Shown here one piece after another: positions 32,337-43,321 of a stretch of 64,000 bases of DNA; the stretch's first letter is position 1, and each line of letters begins with the position of its first letter. The notes under the pieces are model-generated. The model searched no databases. It was not told the origin of the DNA and worked only from the letters and a program-made list of their open reading frames with translations. The stretch lies in contig OZ218951.1 in the NCBI GenBank assembly GCA_965112735.1, positions 1,984,001 to 2,048,000 of the forward strand, in the 5' to 3' direction. This DNA comes from Phaeosaccion multiseriatum. Taxonomy: Eukaryota > Ochrophyta, other classes. The position numbers were made by a program, and so were the translations under genes.

Positions 32337-34408
32337 TCAGCCCATCTCCTCCGCCACGCTCTCCCACGTCTCGCTCTGCACACTCCAGGGCCTCTCCAGC
32401 GGCAGGATTCCGCTCTCCTTGCCGAAGGTCTTATCCGTCCTTCGCATGAGGTCCAGCGCGGTTTGGGACCGGAAGAAGGCTGCTGCCGCCTCCGTAAGTC
32501 GCTGCTCGATGTCCCGGCCGAGCTGCCACCGCCGGGCCTCAGCCAAGGCCTTCTCCACCGAAGCACCGGCCGAGAGGAGCTGCCGCACAATGCTGTGCTG
32601 ATCACTACAGATAGCGGCAACCAGCGGGGAACAAGGGATGTCTACTCTTGAGGCATCCATGGGGGATCCCGCAGAGATGAGAAGAGCGACGACGGCCTCG
32701 TGCCCTTTCAGCGCGGCAAGGTGGAGGGGTGTTGCGCCAGTGTTGGCCTCTTTGTCCACACGTGCTCCCGCAGAGAGAAGCTTCTCCACCACGGCGTCGT
32801 GTCCATGTTGACAGGCAAGGTGAAGAGCAGTGTAACCTTTGGGTTCAGCCTTGTCGATGGGGGATCCCGCAGAGATGAGACGAGCGACGACGGCCTCGTG
32901 CCCATTCTTCGCGGCAAGAAGGAGGGGCGTCGCGCCATTGTTGGCCTCTTTGTCCACACGTGCTCCCGCACAGAGAAGCTTCTCCACCACGGCGTCGTCT
33001 CCACGTTGAGAGGCAATGTGAAGAGCAGTGAAACCTTTGGGGTCAGCCTTGTCGATGGGTGACCCCGCAGAGATGAGACGAGCGACGACGGCCTCGTGCC
33101 CACCCTCCGCGGCAAGGATGAGGGGTGTTGCGCCAGTGTTGGCCTCTTTGTCCACACGTGCTCCCGCAGAGAGAAGCTTCTCCACCACGGAGTCGTGCCC
33201 TTCCTGACAGGCAAAGTGAAGAGCAGTGAAACCTTCGGGGTCAGCCTTGTCCACACGTGCTCCCGCAGAGATGAGACGAGCGACGACGGCCTCGTGCCCA
33301 TTCTGCGCGGCAAGCATGAGGGGTGATTCGCCGGTGTTGGTACATTTGTCCACCTGTGCTCCCGCACAGAGAAGCTTCTCCACCACGGCGTCGTGCCCTT
33401 CCTGACAGGCAACGTGAAGAGGAGTGAAACCTTGAAGTTCAGCCTTGTCGATGATGGCGTGAGCCCTGATGAGCTGCTGTACAGTGCCCGCATGCCCATT
33501 GAGCGATGCCATCAGAAGCGGAGTTCTGCCGAGATCACTGGCGTGGTTCACATCCGCTTGGGCTGAGATGAGGTGCCTTGGAACAGAGCCATGTCCATTC
33601 TGAGAGGCCATCCAAATCGGAGAAAACCCCTGCTTCGCCGCCAAGTCGACACTAGCGCGCGCCGAAAGCAGCCGCTGCACTATCGTGGAGTGCCCTCTAC
33701 CTGAGGCTGCCATCAAGGGAGTAACTCCTGCGTCATTCGCTTCGTCGAAAGGGGCTCCAATGACCAACAGCCGCCTCACCACCTGATCGTGTCCGTTGCC
33801 GGCAGCGCATATCAACGCCGTGTCTCCAAAGGGCCCGCCTCTGGTTCTGAAGGAGGCCCCTTCCCGCAACAGAAGGTCCACGACATCCAGTCGACCGTAT
33901 CTTGAAGCGCAGAGTGCAGACGAATAGCCCTCTTCATCGATAGGCTGATCCAAACTCGCTTTGCCGTGCTTGGCGATGAGCTTCCCAATCAGCGCTCTCA
34001 CAGTGAGGAAGCTATCTCCCCTTGCCAGAGCCTGTCCGAGTCGCCGCGCCTGGTGTTGTGGAGGGAAAGGAGTTAAGGGGGGAGAGGGCGCATAAACCGG
34101 ACAAAAAGGGATCAACGGAGAGCGGCTCATAGGTCGACACGCGAGCTTCCCAGCGCAGCTATCGTATCCGCAGAATGACCCCCCCTCCCTTCTTTCTCTC
34201 CAGTCGTCTTGCTACTGCGTACTGTGCCTCAAAAGAGGGCAAGCTGCTCACAACTTCGGGAGCGTTACGTAAGCGTCCTTCCGCAGCTATCGTGTCTACC
34301 ATTCGAACTCCCCCCTCTCGCTTTGCGCTTTTCTCTCTGAAGCACAGAGTCGTCCTCCAAGAGGGCGCTAGGTCGTACCTCGGGCGTTGTAGTTGCCTGC
34401 TGCGCCAT
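32337..34408 (-). CDS. Ankyrin-repeat protein B (two exons)
   Basis: Exon 1 is 34408-34379 (MAQQATTTPE) and exon 2 is 34049-32337; phase 0; 580 residues. Same head, ankyrin array and tail as copy A, but with four 66-residue ankyrin pairs instead of three, which accounts for the 66-residue length difference exactly. The last three pairs are near-identical to those of copy A. In one repeat the Ser-Pro-Ile-Asp-Lys block is replaced by Ala-Arg-Val-Asp-Lys, a mosaic of the two half-repeat types that suggests unequal exchange inside the array. Confidence 0.85.
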
Positions 34409-34498
34409 GGGGAGCAAGTGGCCCCGCCCTTGAGACGGGAGTGGTGACACAAGGGTGATATTTTTCCTTCTTGATTCCTGAAAGGCCAAGGAGCGCGG

Positions 34499-35440
34499 TC
34501 TTAAAGTGCCATCTATGGTTGTCTAAAAGTAACTCTCACCGCCCCGTCGTATCGTCGAGTATCGGCCCCGTGCACGCCTAGCGGCCTAGGCTCTAGGCCG
34601 CTAGGCCGCTCGGCCTTCGGCTGAAATAGGCCTAGGCCGGCGGCCTCCGGCCGCTCTAGGCCGCTCACTTTTCAGCCCTAGGCGGCCTATAGCCCGCCTC
34701 TAGGCAGCCTCCCAGTGACCGTGGGCGCGTGCGTGGTGCCGCCCAGCCAGTGGGTAGCAGCACACCTGTAGGCCTGCACTCCTCGTAGGGCCAGCGAGGC
34801 GGAAACAGACAACACGAACCAAGTCTACTCCTCACTTATCCCATGCAATACATTTGCTTAAAACTGACGACACTTGGGCGGGTTCCGGGCCAGCCCAGGG
34901 GCATACGAGCTTATTCCCGCCCTGGACCGGCGCCTAGTTGGCGTCTGCCCTAGGCCGCGGGCCTCCGGCCCCCGCCTAGGCCGCCTACGAGCTTATTCCC
35001 GCCCTGGACCGGCGCCTAGTTGGCGTCTGCCCAAGGCCGCGGGCCTCCGGCCCCCGCCTAGGCCGCCGCCTAGGCGGCCTATAAATAGGCCGAGGGCCTA
35101 CAGCCCTCGCTAGGCCGGGCAATTTTCCAAAATAGGCCTAGGCCGCTAGGCGTGCACGGGGCCGAGTCGTACAATGTATTCCCCCCTCGTCAGTCCTCCC
35201 CATCGGACAAAGTATAACCAGTTCTATTTTCGCGGTCCCCTTAAAGTGCCATCTATGGTTGTCTAAAAGTAACTCTCACCGCCCCGTCGTATTCCCCCCG
35301 ACTCGTCAGTCCTCCCCATCGGACAAAGTAGAACCAGTTCTATTTTCGCGGTCCCCTTAAAGTGCCATCTATGGTCGTCTAAAAGTAACGTCTCACCGCC
35401 CCGTCGTATTCCCCCGACTCGTCAGTCCTCCCCATCGATG
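34499..35440. repeat. About 117-bp tandem minisatellite, interrupted by an element
   Basis: Three units carry TTAAAGTGCCATCTATGG (34501, about 35244 and about 35357), the later ones separated by about 113-117 bp and sharing CAGTCCTCCCCATCGGACAA. The first unit is split after its GTCGTAT (34552) by the inverted-repeat element and resumes at about 35178. Confidence 0.8.
34562..35165. mobile_element. 604-bp element with 28-bp terminal inverted repeats (MITE-like)
   Basis: The left end (34562-34589, starting TCGGCCCCGTGCACGCC) is the exact reverse complement of the right end (35138-35165). The inside is extremely rich in CCTAGG/AGGCCT palindromes and holds an about 78-bp tandem duplication (from about 34907 and 34985, each with GGACCGGCGCCTAGTTGG). 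No transposase frame is visible. It interrupts a unit of the flanking minisatellite, so it inserted after that repeat formed. A target-site duplication is not clear: GTCGTAT on the left against GTCGTAC on the right. A few similar bases occur at 25676-25705. Confidence 0.7.
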
Positions 35441-35529
35441 ATATAGCAGGACCCTGTGTCGAATCGATCGCTCGTGTCGGGCCCGCTGGAGCGCCACGGC
35501 CAATCGCCGCCGAAACTGAAAGGCATTTG

Positions 35530-37950
35530 GGTCTGGTTTGGTGATCCGATTCACAGATCACCGCGCGCGCAGCTGCTGCCTAGATGAGCGGTGCCTGCCT
35601 TTGGCCTCCACACGAGCACGACCCCCGCCTAGGACCTGGCGTTCACCTTTACCATTGTGTGTTTAGCAGGGCAGTACCCTTCTCTAAGCTACGACTACTT
35701 GCTGTGCCCGCATGCCCCACCCAGGAAGCTCTCGGCCTCGATCCATTGGGACTACACTCTCCCCCCTTCAAACGAATTGACCTTCCCTCTCCCCCTCCCC
35801 CTCAAAATCCCCCCTTTCCCTTTTCCCTAGCCTACACACTTGACTCTACACTTGCGTGACTTCCCTCACCCCCCGACCCCCTACCTCCTATTCTCCGCTC
35901 CTCTCTGCGACAGAGGATCGCCATCACTTCACCGCTCTTACGCCAAGCCAGTGTGCCGTGGGCAGTCTCTCTCTCGCATCGCATCCTGATGTACAGGCTC
36001 ACTCGCATGTGCGGCATGGCTGACTGGTGCAAGTGAGCAGCTGGAGCGGTACTCTTTCGTTGCCAAAGTCGTCGCTGCCCTACCAGCCCCCACCCCGCGC
36101 ATCCCTCCTGCTCGGTCAGCTCATCTCCTCCGCCATGCTCTCCCACGTCTCGCTCTGCACCCGCCCGGGCCTCTCCAGCGGCAGGATTCCGCTCTCCTTG
36201 CCGAAGGTCTTATCCGTCCTTCGCATGAGGTCCAGCGCGGTTTGGGACCGGAAGAAGGCTGCTGCTGCCTCCATAAGTCGCTGCTCGATGCCGAGGCCGA
36301 GCTGACACCGCTGTGCCCCAGCCAAGGCCTTGTCCACCGAAGCACCGGCCGAGAGGAGCTGCCGCGCAATGATGTGCTGATCACTGCAGATAGCGGCAAC
36401 CAGCGGGGAAGGGACGTCTACTCTTGAGGCATCCATGGGGGATCCCGCAGAGATGAGACGAGCGACGACGGCCTCGTGCCCATTCTGCGCGGCAAGAAAG
36501 AGGGGTGTTGCGCCGTCGGTGGCCTCTTTGTCCACACGTGCTCCCGCGCAGAGAAGCTTCTCCACCACGGTGTCGTGTCCAATTTGAGAGGCCATGTGAA
36601 GAGCAGTGAAACCTTCGAGTTCAGCCTTGTCGATGGGGGATCCCGCAGAGATGAGAAGAGCGACGACGGCCTCGCGCCCATTCTGCACGGCATGATGGAG
36701 GGGTGTTGTGCCATGGTTGGTCACTTTGTCCACCTGTGCTCCCGCAGAGAGAAGCTCCTCCACCACGGCGTCGTGTCCATGGTGAGAGGCAATGTGAAGA
36801 GCAGTGACACCTTCGGCATCAGCGTTGTCGATGGGGGATCCCGCAGAGATGAGCCGGGCGACGACGGCCTCGTGTCCATTCTGCACGGCATGGTTGAGGG
36901 GGGAATTGCCGGTGTTGGCCCATTTGTCCACCTGTGCTCCCGCACTGAGAAGCTTCTCCACCACGGCGTCGTGTCCATCGTGAGAGGCAAGGTGAAGAGG
37001 AGTGAGACCTTCGTGGTCAGCCTTGTCGATGATGGCGTGAGCCCTGATGAGCTGCTGTACAATGCCCGCATGCCCATTGACTGATGCCTGCAGAAGCGGA
37101 GTTCTGCCGAAATTATCTGCGTGGTTCACATCCGCTTGGGCTGAGATGAGGTGCCTTACAACAGAGCCATGTCCGTTCTGAGAGGCAATCCAAATCGGAG
37201 AACGCCCCTGCTTCTCCGCCAAGTCGACACTAGCACGCGCCGAGAGCAGCTGCTGCACTATCGTGGAGTGCCCCTCATCTGAGGCTGCCATCAAGGGAGT
37301 ACCTCCTGCGTCATTCGCTTCGTCGACAGGGGCTCCAATGTCCAACAGCCGCCTCACCACCTGATCGTGTCCGCTGCTGATAGCGCTTATCAGCGCCGTG
37401 TCTCCAAAGGGCCCGCCTCTGGTTCTGAAGGAGGCCCCTTCCCGCAGCAGAAGGTCCAAGACATCCAGCCGACCGTGCCTTGAAGCGCAGAGTGCAGACG
37501 AATCGCCGTCTTCGTCGATAGGCTGGTCCAAACTGGCTTTGCCGTGCTTGGCGATGAGCTTCCCAATCAGCGCTCTCACAGTGAGGAAGCTATCTCCTCT
37601 TTCCAGAGCCTGTCCGAGTCGCCGCGCCTGGGGTTGATGAGGGAAACGAGTTTAGGGGGGAGAGGCGCATAAACTGGACAAAAAGTGATCAACGGGGAGC
37701 TGCTCACTGGTCACACGTGATCTCAGCGCAAAAATAAGTTCCTCTCTCTTCTCTCTTTTTCCAAATAACACCATCTTATAGGAGGCAGGGCTCTACATCC
37801 GTACCTCGGGCGCTAAAGTTGCCTGCTGCGCCATGGTGAGCAAGCGGCCCCGCCCTTGAGAGGGTTTACACCTTTGATGGCGGGGGGGAGTAGATAAAGA
37901 AAAAAGGGGGGGAAGAAGAAAAAAAAACGCGAGGCGATACCCGATACCCG
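35530..37950. repeat. Segmental duplication copy C (ankyrin only)
   Basis: Begins with the shared TTTGGTGATCCGATTCACAG landmark and runs through ankyrin gene C to its exon 1. It lacks the peptide gene and the plus-strand ankyrin copy. Confidence 0.85.
36116..37834 (-). CDS. Ankyrin-repeat protein C (two exons)
   Basis: Exon 1 is 37834-37805 (MAQQATLAPE) and exon 2 is 37627-36116; phase 0; 513 residues. Three 66-residue ankyrin pairs. Its repeats (for example GHDAVVEELLSAGAQVDK and HHAVQNGREAVV) are the most diverged of the four genes, so it is probably the oldest or least converted copy. Head and tail match the others; the tail ends EEMS rather than EEMG. Confidence 0.85.
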
Positions 37951-37994
37951 AGGCCTTGATGGGTTTGGTGATCCGATTCACAGATCCCGATCCC

Positions 37995-38230
37995 AGGTGC
38001 AATCGGCTCCAGGCTTTAGGCTTCTGGGCCGTAGCCCCCTCCAGGCTTCGGGCTTCTGGCCGCAGGCCAGTGGTCAGGCTTCAGGCTTCTCAGGCTGGGA
38101 GAAAAATGGGGGACTTGGCAGGCTTCTCGTTACTTTCTGCAGGCTTCTGGCCGCAGGCCAGCCGCAGCCAGGCTTCTTACTTTCGGCCGCAGGCCGCCGC
38201 AGGCTTCTGCTTTATCGCCCGAGAAACCTC
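37995..38230. repeat. Degenerate minisatellite (CAGGCTTCTGGCCGCAGGCC)
   Basis: At least six imperfect repeats of a 10-20 bp unit built on GGCTTCTGG and CCGCAGGC. It interrupts the shared flank between the TTTGGTGATCCGATTCACAG landmark (37967) and the TGCCTAGATGAGCGG landmark (38288), and is absent at that place in copies A-C. Confidence 0.75.
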
Positions 38231-38783
38231 GCCTGGAGCCGAGTGCAAGGCTGTGTTGAGTGCGGACAGACGCGACCGTGCAGCAGCTGCCTAGATGAGC
38301 GGTGCCTGCCTTTTGCCTCCACACGAGCACGACCTCCGCCTAGAGGACCTGGCGTTCACCTTTTACCATTGTGTGTTTAGCAGGGCAGTACCCTTCTCTA
38401 AGCTACGACTACTTGCTCTGCCCACATACCCCACCCAGGAAGCTCTCGGCCTCTATCCATCGGGACTACACTCTCCCCCCTTCAAACGAACTGACCTTCC
38501 CTCTCCCCCCCCCCTCAAGCTATACACTATATCCATTGGTCCCGTAAGCTGCACACTTGACTCCCCCCCCCCCCCCCCGGACCCCCTACCTCCTGTACTC
38601 CGCCCCTCTGCGACAGAAGATCGCAATCACTTCACCGCTCCTACACCAAGCCAGTGTGCCGTGGGCTGTCTCTCTCTCGCATCGCATCCTGATGTACAGG
38701 CTCACTCGCATGGGCGGTACTCTTTCGTTGCCAAAGTCGTCGCTGCCCTACCAGCCCCCACCCCGCACATCCCTCTTGCTCGC

Positions 38784-40886
38784 TCAGCCCATCTCCTCCG
38801 CCATGCTCTCCCACGTCTCGCTCTGCACCCGCCCGGGCCTCTCCAGCGGCAGGATTCCGCTCTCCTTGCCGAAGGTCTTATCCGTCCTTCGCATGAGGTC
38901 CAGCGCGGTTTGGGACCGGAAGAAAGCTGCTGCCGCCTCCATAAGTCGCTGCTCCAAGTCCCGGCCGAGCCCATTACGCCGTGCCCCAGCCAAGGCCTTG
39001 TCCACCGAAGCACCGGCTGAGAGGAGCTGCCGCACAATGCTGTGCTCATCACTGTAGATAGCGACAATCAGCGGGGAAATACGGTCTACTCTTGAGGCAT
39101 CCATGGGGGATCCCACAGAGATGAGACGGGCGACGACGGCCTCGTGCCCATTCTGCGCGGCATGATGGAGGGGTGTTGCGCCATTGTTGGCCTCTTTGTC
39201 CACACGTGCTCCCGCACAGAGAAGCTTCTCCACCACGGCGTCGTGCCCTTCCAGACAGGCAAAGTGAAGAGCAGTGAAACCATCGGGGTTAGCTTTGTCG
39301 ATGGGTGATCCCGCAGAGATGAGACGGGCGACGACGGCCTCGTGCCCATTGTTCGCGGCAACTATGAGCGGTGTTGCGCTTTTGTTGGTCACTTTGTCCA
39401 CACGCGCTCCCGCAGAGAGAAGCTCCTCCACCACGGCGTCGTGTCCATGGTGAGAGGCAAAGTGAAGAGCAGTGACACCTTCGGCGTCAGCCTTGTCGAT
39501 GGGGGATCCCGCAGAGATGAGACGAGCGACGACGGCCTCGTGCCCATTCTCCGCGGCAAGAACGAGGGGTGTTGCGCCAGTGTTGGGCCCTTTGTCCACA
39601 CGTGCTCCCGCACAGAGAAGCTTCTCCACCACGGCGTCGTGCCCTTCCTGACAGGCAAAGTGAAGAGCAGTGAAACCTTCGGGGTCAGCCTTGTCGATGG
39701 GGGATCCCGCAGAGATGAGCCGGGCGACGACGGCCTCGTGCCCATTCAGCGCGGCAAGGTTGAGGGGTGTTGCGCCATTGTTGGCCACTTTGTCCACACG
39801 TGCTCCCGCACAGAGAAGCTTCTCCACCACGGCGTCGTGCCCTTGCTGACAGGCAAAGTGAAGAGCAGTGAAACCTGTGGGGGAAGCCTTGTCGATGGGT
39901 GATCCCGCAGAGATGAGACGAGCGACGACGGCCTCGTGCCCATTATGCGCGGCAAGAAGAAGGGGTGAATTGCCGGTGGTGGTCCATTTGTCCACCTGTG
40001 CTCCCGCACTGAGAAGCTTCTCCACCACGGCGTCGTGTCCCTTGTGAGATGCAAGGTGAAGAGGAGTGAAACCTTTGGGGTCAGCCTTGTCGATGATGGC
40101 GTGAGCCCTGATGAGCTGCTGTACAATACCCGCATGCCCATTGCGTGATGCCGGCAGAAGCGGAGTTCTGCCGAAATTATCTGCGTGGTTCACATCCGCT
40201 TGGGCTGAGATGAGGAGCCTTACAACAGAGCCATGTCCGTTCTGAGAGGCCATCCAAATCGGAGAAAACCCCTGCTTGTCGGCCAAGTCCACACTAGCAC
40301 GCGCCGAGAGCAGCTGCTGCACTATCGTGGAGTGCCCCTCTCCTGAGGCTGCCATCAGGGGAGTAGTAGCTCCTGTGTCATTCGCTTGGTCCACAGGGGC
40401 TCCAATGTCCAACAGCCGCCTCACCACCTGATCGTGCCCGTTGCAGACAGCGCCTATCAACGGCGTGTCTCCAAAGGGCCCGCCTCTGGTTCTGAAGGAG
40501 GCCCCTTCCCGCAGCAGAAGGTCCACGACATCCAGCCGACCGTCTCTTGAAGCGCAGAGTGCAGACGAATCGCCCTCTTCATTGATAGGCTCATCCAAAC
40601 TCGCTTTGCCGTGCTTGGCGATGAGCTTCACAATCAGCGCTCTCACAGTGAGGAAGCTATCTCCTCTTTCCAGAGCCTGCCCGAGTCGCCGCGCCTGGGG
40701 TTGAGGGAAACGAGTTTAGGGGGGAGAGGCGCATAAACCGGACAAAAAGGGATCAACGAAGAGCTGCTCACTACTCGACACGTGAGCTTCCCAGCGCAGC
40801 TATCGTATCTTTTTAAAGGACACCACCTTATCGGAGGCAGGACGCTACATCCGTACCTCGGGCGTAAAAGTTGCCTGCTGCGCCAT
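38784..40886 (-). CDS. Ankyrin-repeat protein D (two exons)
   Basis: Exon 1 is 40886-40857 (MAQQATFTPE) and exon 2 is 40694-38784; phase 0; 646 residues, the longest of the four. Five 66-residue ankyrin pairs follow the head repeats; the tail is as in copies A-C. Relative to copy B the extra 66 residues are one whole pair (198 bp). Upstream on the sense strand, all four genes keep a GGGCGGGGCC box about 15-20 bp before the ATG, either promoter or 5' leader. Confidence 0.85.
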
Positions 40887-41193
40887 GGTGAGCAAGCGGC
40901 CCCGCCCTTTAGAGGGTGCTGCTGACTAGGGAGCTACAGAAGGCTCTGCTTTTGCTTGTTGTGGTTGCTTTTTCTGTGGAGTCTAAAACGTTACTTAAAC
41001 TTACGTATGTGGAGTAGGGCGTATGTACAGTAGTTGGTTTGGTGATAGGGGGGTTCACAGATGCCGATGGCTGTGTTGAGTGCTGACAGACACGTCCGCG
41101 CAGCCGCTGCCTAGATGAGCGGTGCCTGTCTTTTGCCTCTTACACGAGCACAGCACCCTTCTCTCCCCCTCTCTCTTTCTGCCGTGCTCAACC
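40887..41193. promoter_or_regulatory. Divergent intergenic region of the D ankyrin pair
   Basis: 307 bp between the starts of ankyrin D (-) and the plus-strand ankyrin copy; the A pair has 203 bp. It carries the GGGCGGGGC box next to the minus-strand start. A bidirectional promoter is inferred from the arrangement alone. Confidence 0.4.
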
Positions 41194-42770
41194 ATGCAAA
41201 GGACCCTCAGCACTGAGGTATACAAATTTTTAAAACTCCCCCCTTGTCCCTCATTCGAACGACGCAGTAACTCGCTCGGTCCATGCGTGCCCCCCTCCTG
41301 CTCTCGCGCTGTTGCTTTTACCCCTCGTGGCAGGCCACCCGCCTGAAGGAAGCCATCACCAGTGGCCAGAGCGTCAAAAAGGTGAAAGGGGCGGTGAGAG
41401 CCCTCGTCACTGAAAACGGAGGGAGGAAGGCGTGCTTGGACGAGCCCCTCGATGAGAGAGGGTGGCTTGCCCTACCCGCAGCTATACATGAAGGGGGGGG
41501 GGGGGGGGTAAGAGGGAGCGTCGGTGAATGCTGCAAATCGTGTGTGCGGGGGTTGACTGCGTTGATGGGTACATCTACGGTAAAGGATGCTGCTGCTATT
41601 GTACCACAGCTTCTCTATGCTGGTGCGGATGTCAATGCAGTAACGATGGAGGGAAGCACGGCTCTCATGACGGCCTCCTAGGAGGGGGCCGTTGTGGTGT
41701 TGCCCAAGCTGCTCTCCGCCGGTGCCAGCTTGGACTGGGTTGACAGTGAAGGTTCCACGGCGTTGACCCTTTCGGCACAGGACGGCCATCTTGCGGTGGT
41801 GCAGTAGCTGCTCTCAGCCGGCGCGGAGGTCGATATGACAGATTCCGTAGGCTTTACGCCCTTGGTATTGGTCTCCTGTGGAGGACATCTTGCGGTGGTG
41901 CAGCAGCTGCTGTCGGCCGGCGCTGATCCCAACCACTTGGATGACAGAAATGTTTGGGGCCGCACCCCCTTGACGATGGCCACACGAAACGGACACCACA
42001 GGGTCACGCAGCTGCTCCTCATCTCCGGGGCGGAGGCGAATTTAGGAGGCCGCAGCCAGTGGGATGCGCTCTATCTTATCTTGCAAGCCAACATGGACAT
42101 GGCATTGTGGTGGATCAGCTCCTCGCAGCCGGCGCGAAACTCGAACGCCGCAATGGTGAGGAGGGAAGAAGTGCGTTGGTGGGAGCGTCTATGGAAGGGC
42201 ACAGAAGTATTGTGCGAAAGCTGCTCAGGGCGGGTGCAGAGTTGAATGCCATGGGTGGCGACGGGTGGGGGGCGATACCAGTTGGCATCTCATGGAGGTC
42301 ATGCTCGTGTCGTGGAGGAGATCATCTCAGCAGGTGCCGATGTGGAAATGCTGACTAGGGTGGGGGGTATACCTTTGTTGCTGGCTGCTGCGTTTGGTCA
42401 TGGGGCAGTGATTCATGAGCTCCTGTCTGCAGGGGCTGATCCTGACAATGAGGGCAGTGTCAGCAGCGGAACGCCCTTGTTTTGTGCAGCATTGAATGAC
42501 CACAGCGGGGCGGCGCTGGAGCTGCTCTCAGGAGAGGCCTCACTGACAAAGGCTCTGACCAAAGCGCGAGAGGATCGCGATGAAGCCCGTATTGTAGAAT
42601 TCCTCCTGACCGCCGACAGGCAGCACTTTGCGTCACAAAGCGCGCTGGACCTGATGCGGGACATTGACCCTGTCTTTGGCAAAGAAGGGAGGCTGAAGGT
42701 GTCCCAGAGAGAGAGATTGGCCCTGACGTGCTGCAGGAGGTGGTGGAGGAGATGGCATGATGAAAGCGGC
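41194..42770 (+). pseudogene. Broken ankyrin gene, plus strand, copy D
   Basis: Exon 1 (41194-41217, MQRTLSTE) and its donor are intact; exon 2 starts at 41334. A deletion filled by a G-run (about 41493-41510) removes part of the first repeats, TAG codons lie at 41679-41681 and 41805-41807 (the latter shared with copy A), and short insertions near 42075, 42280 and 42712 shift frame. The encoded repeats match copy A. The shared TAG shows the gene was already damaged, or used readthrough, before the segment duplicated. Confidence 0.8.
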
Positions 42771-42899
42771 ACCTCTCGCCTGCGGTGTGGCCAGGGCGTT
42801 GAGAAGGAAGGGATAGAGATGGCACTTGTCAGACTTGCAGAGGCAGTGGTGATGGGGTGGAGCAGAGGTCAGCGTGAGAGGCTGTGGGGTAGGTAGGAG

Positions 42900-43321
42900 G
42901 ACGAAGGAGAGAGAGACGTCCAAGGAGGTTGGTGTGAGTGTGGGTGGTAATAACGCAAGAACACAAGCTGCTTCACCACTCCTCCTCCTATCTTCTTTTC
43001 CCCTTCCCCCTTCCATCCCCAGCCCCTTCGCACCCATCACTCACTCACACAAACACGCACGCTCACTCGCACTCACTCACACGCACGCACGCACGTTACC
43101 ACGGTTTCACTTACGCCCATGTTCAACTCCTCACCTCAACGTACCAACGTACCCCTTCCGGCCATGAAACTGGCACTCTGTCATCCCGCCCCCCCCCCCC
43201 GTTCAACCGCCAATAAGGTCACGCCACGCTGCCCGAACAGAGGAAAGCGAACTGCGACGAGACGCGCAGAGTGGAGAAAGAGATACGACCGGCCAGGCGT
43301 GGCTGCGAAGCGGCGCCTCAC
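42900..43321. other. Intergenic, end of copy D and CACT repeats
   Basis: Duplicated sequence up to about 43040, then (CACT)/(CACG) imperfect repeats to about 43095, a C-run at about 43191-43200, then the 5' region of the gene at 43322. No gene recognised. Confidence 0.5.

Larger units (their letters stand above)
29518..34450. repeat. Segmental duplication copy B (peptide + ankyrin -)
   Basis: Counterpart of 18131-22600, offset by about 11.4 kb. The peptide gene, the long intergenic part and the ankyrin gene keep order and strand. The plus-strand ankyrin copy that follows in A and D is missing here; homology stops just upstream of ankyrin exon 1. Confidence 0.9.
37960..43040. repeat. Segmental duplication copy D (ankyrin - and ankyrin pseudogene +)
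   Basis: Matches copy A from its 3' flank through the divergent ankyrin pair and past the pseudogene tail into the CACT repeats (24640 corresponds to 43040). Confidence 0.85.
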
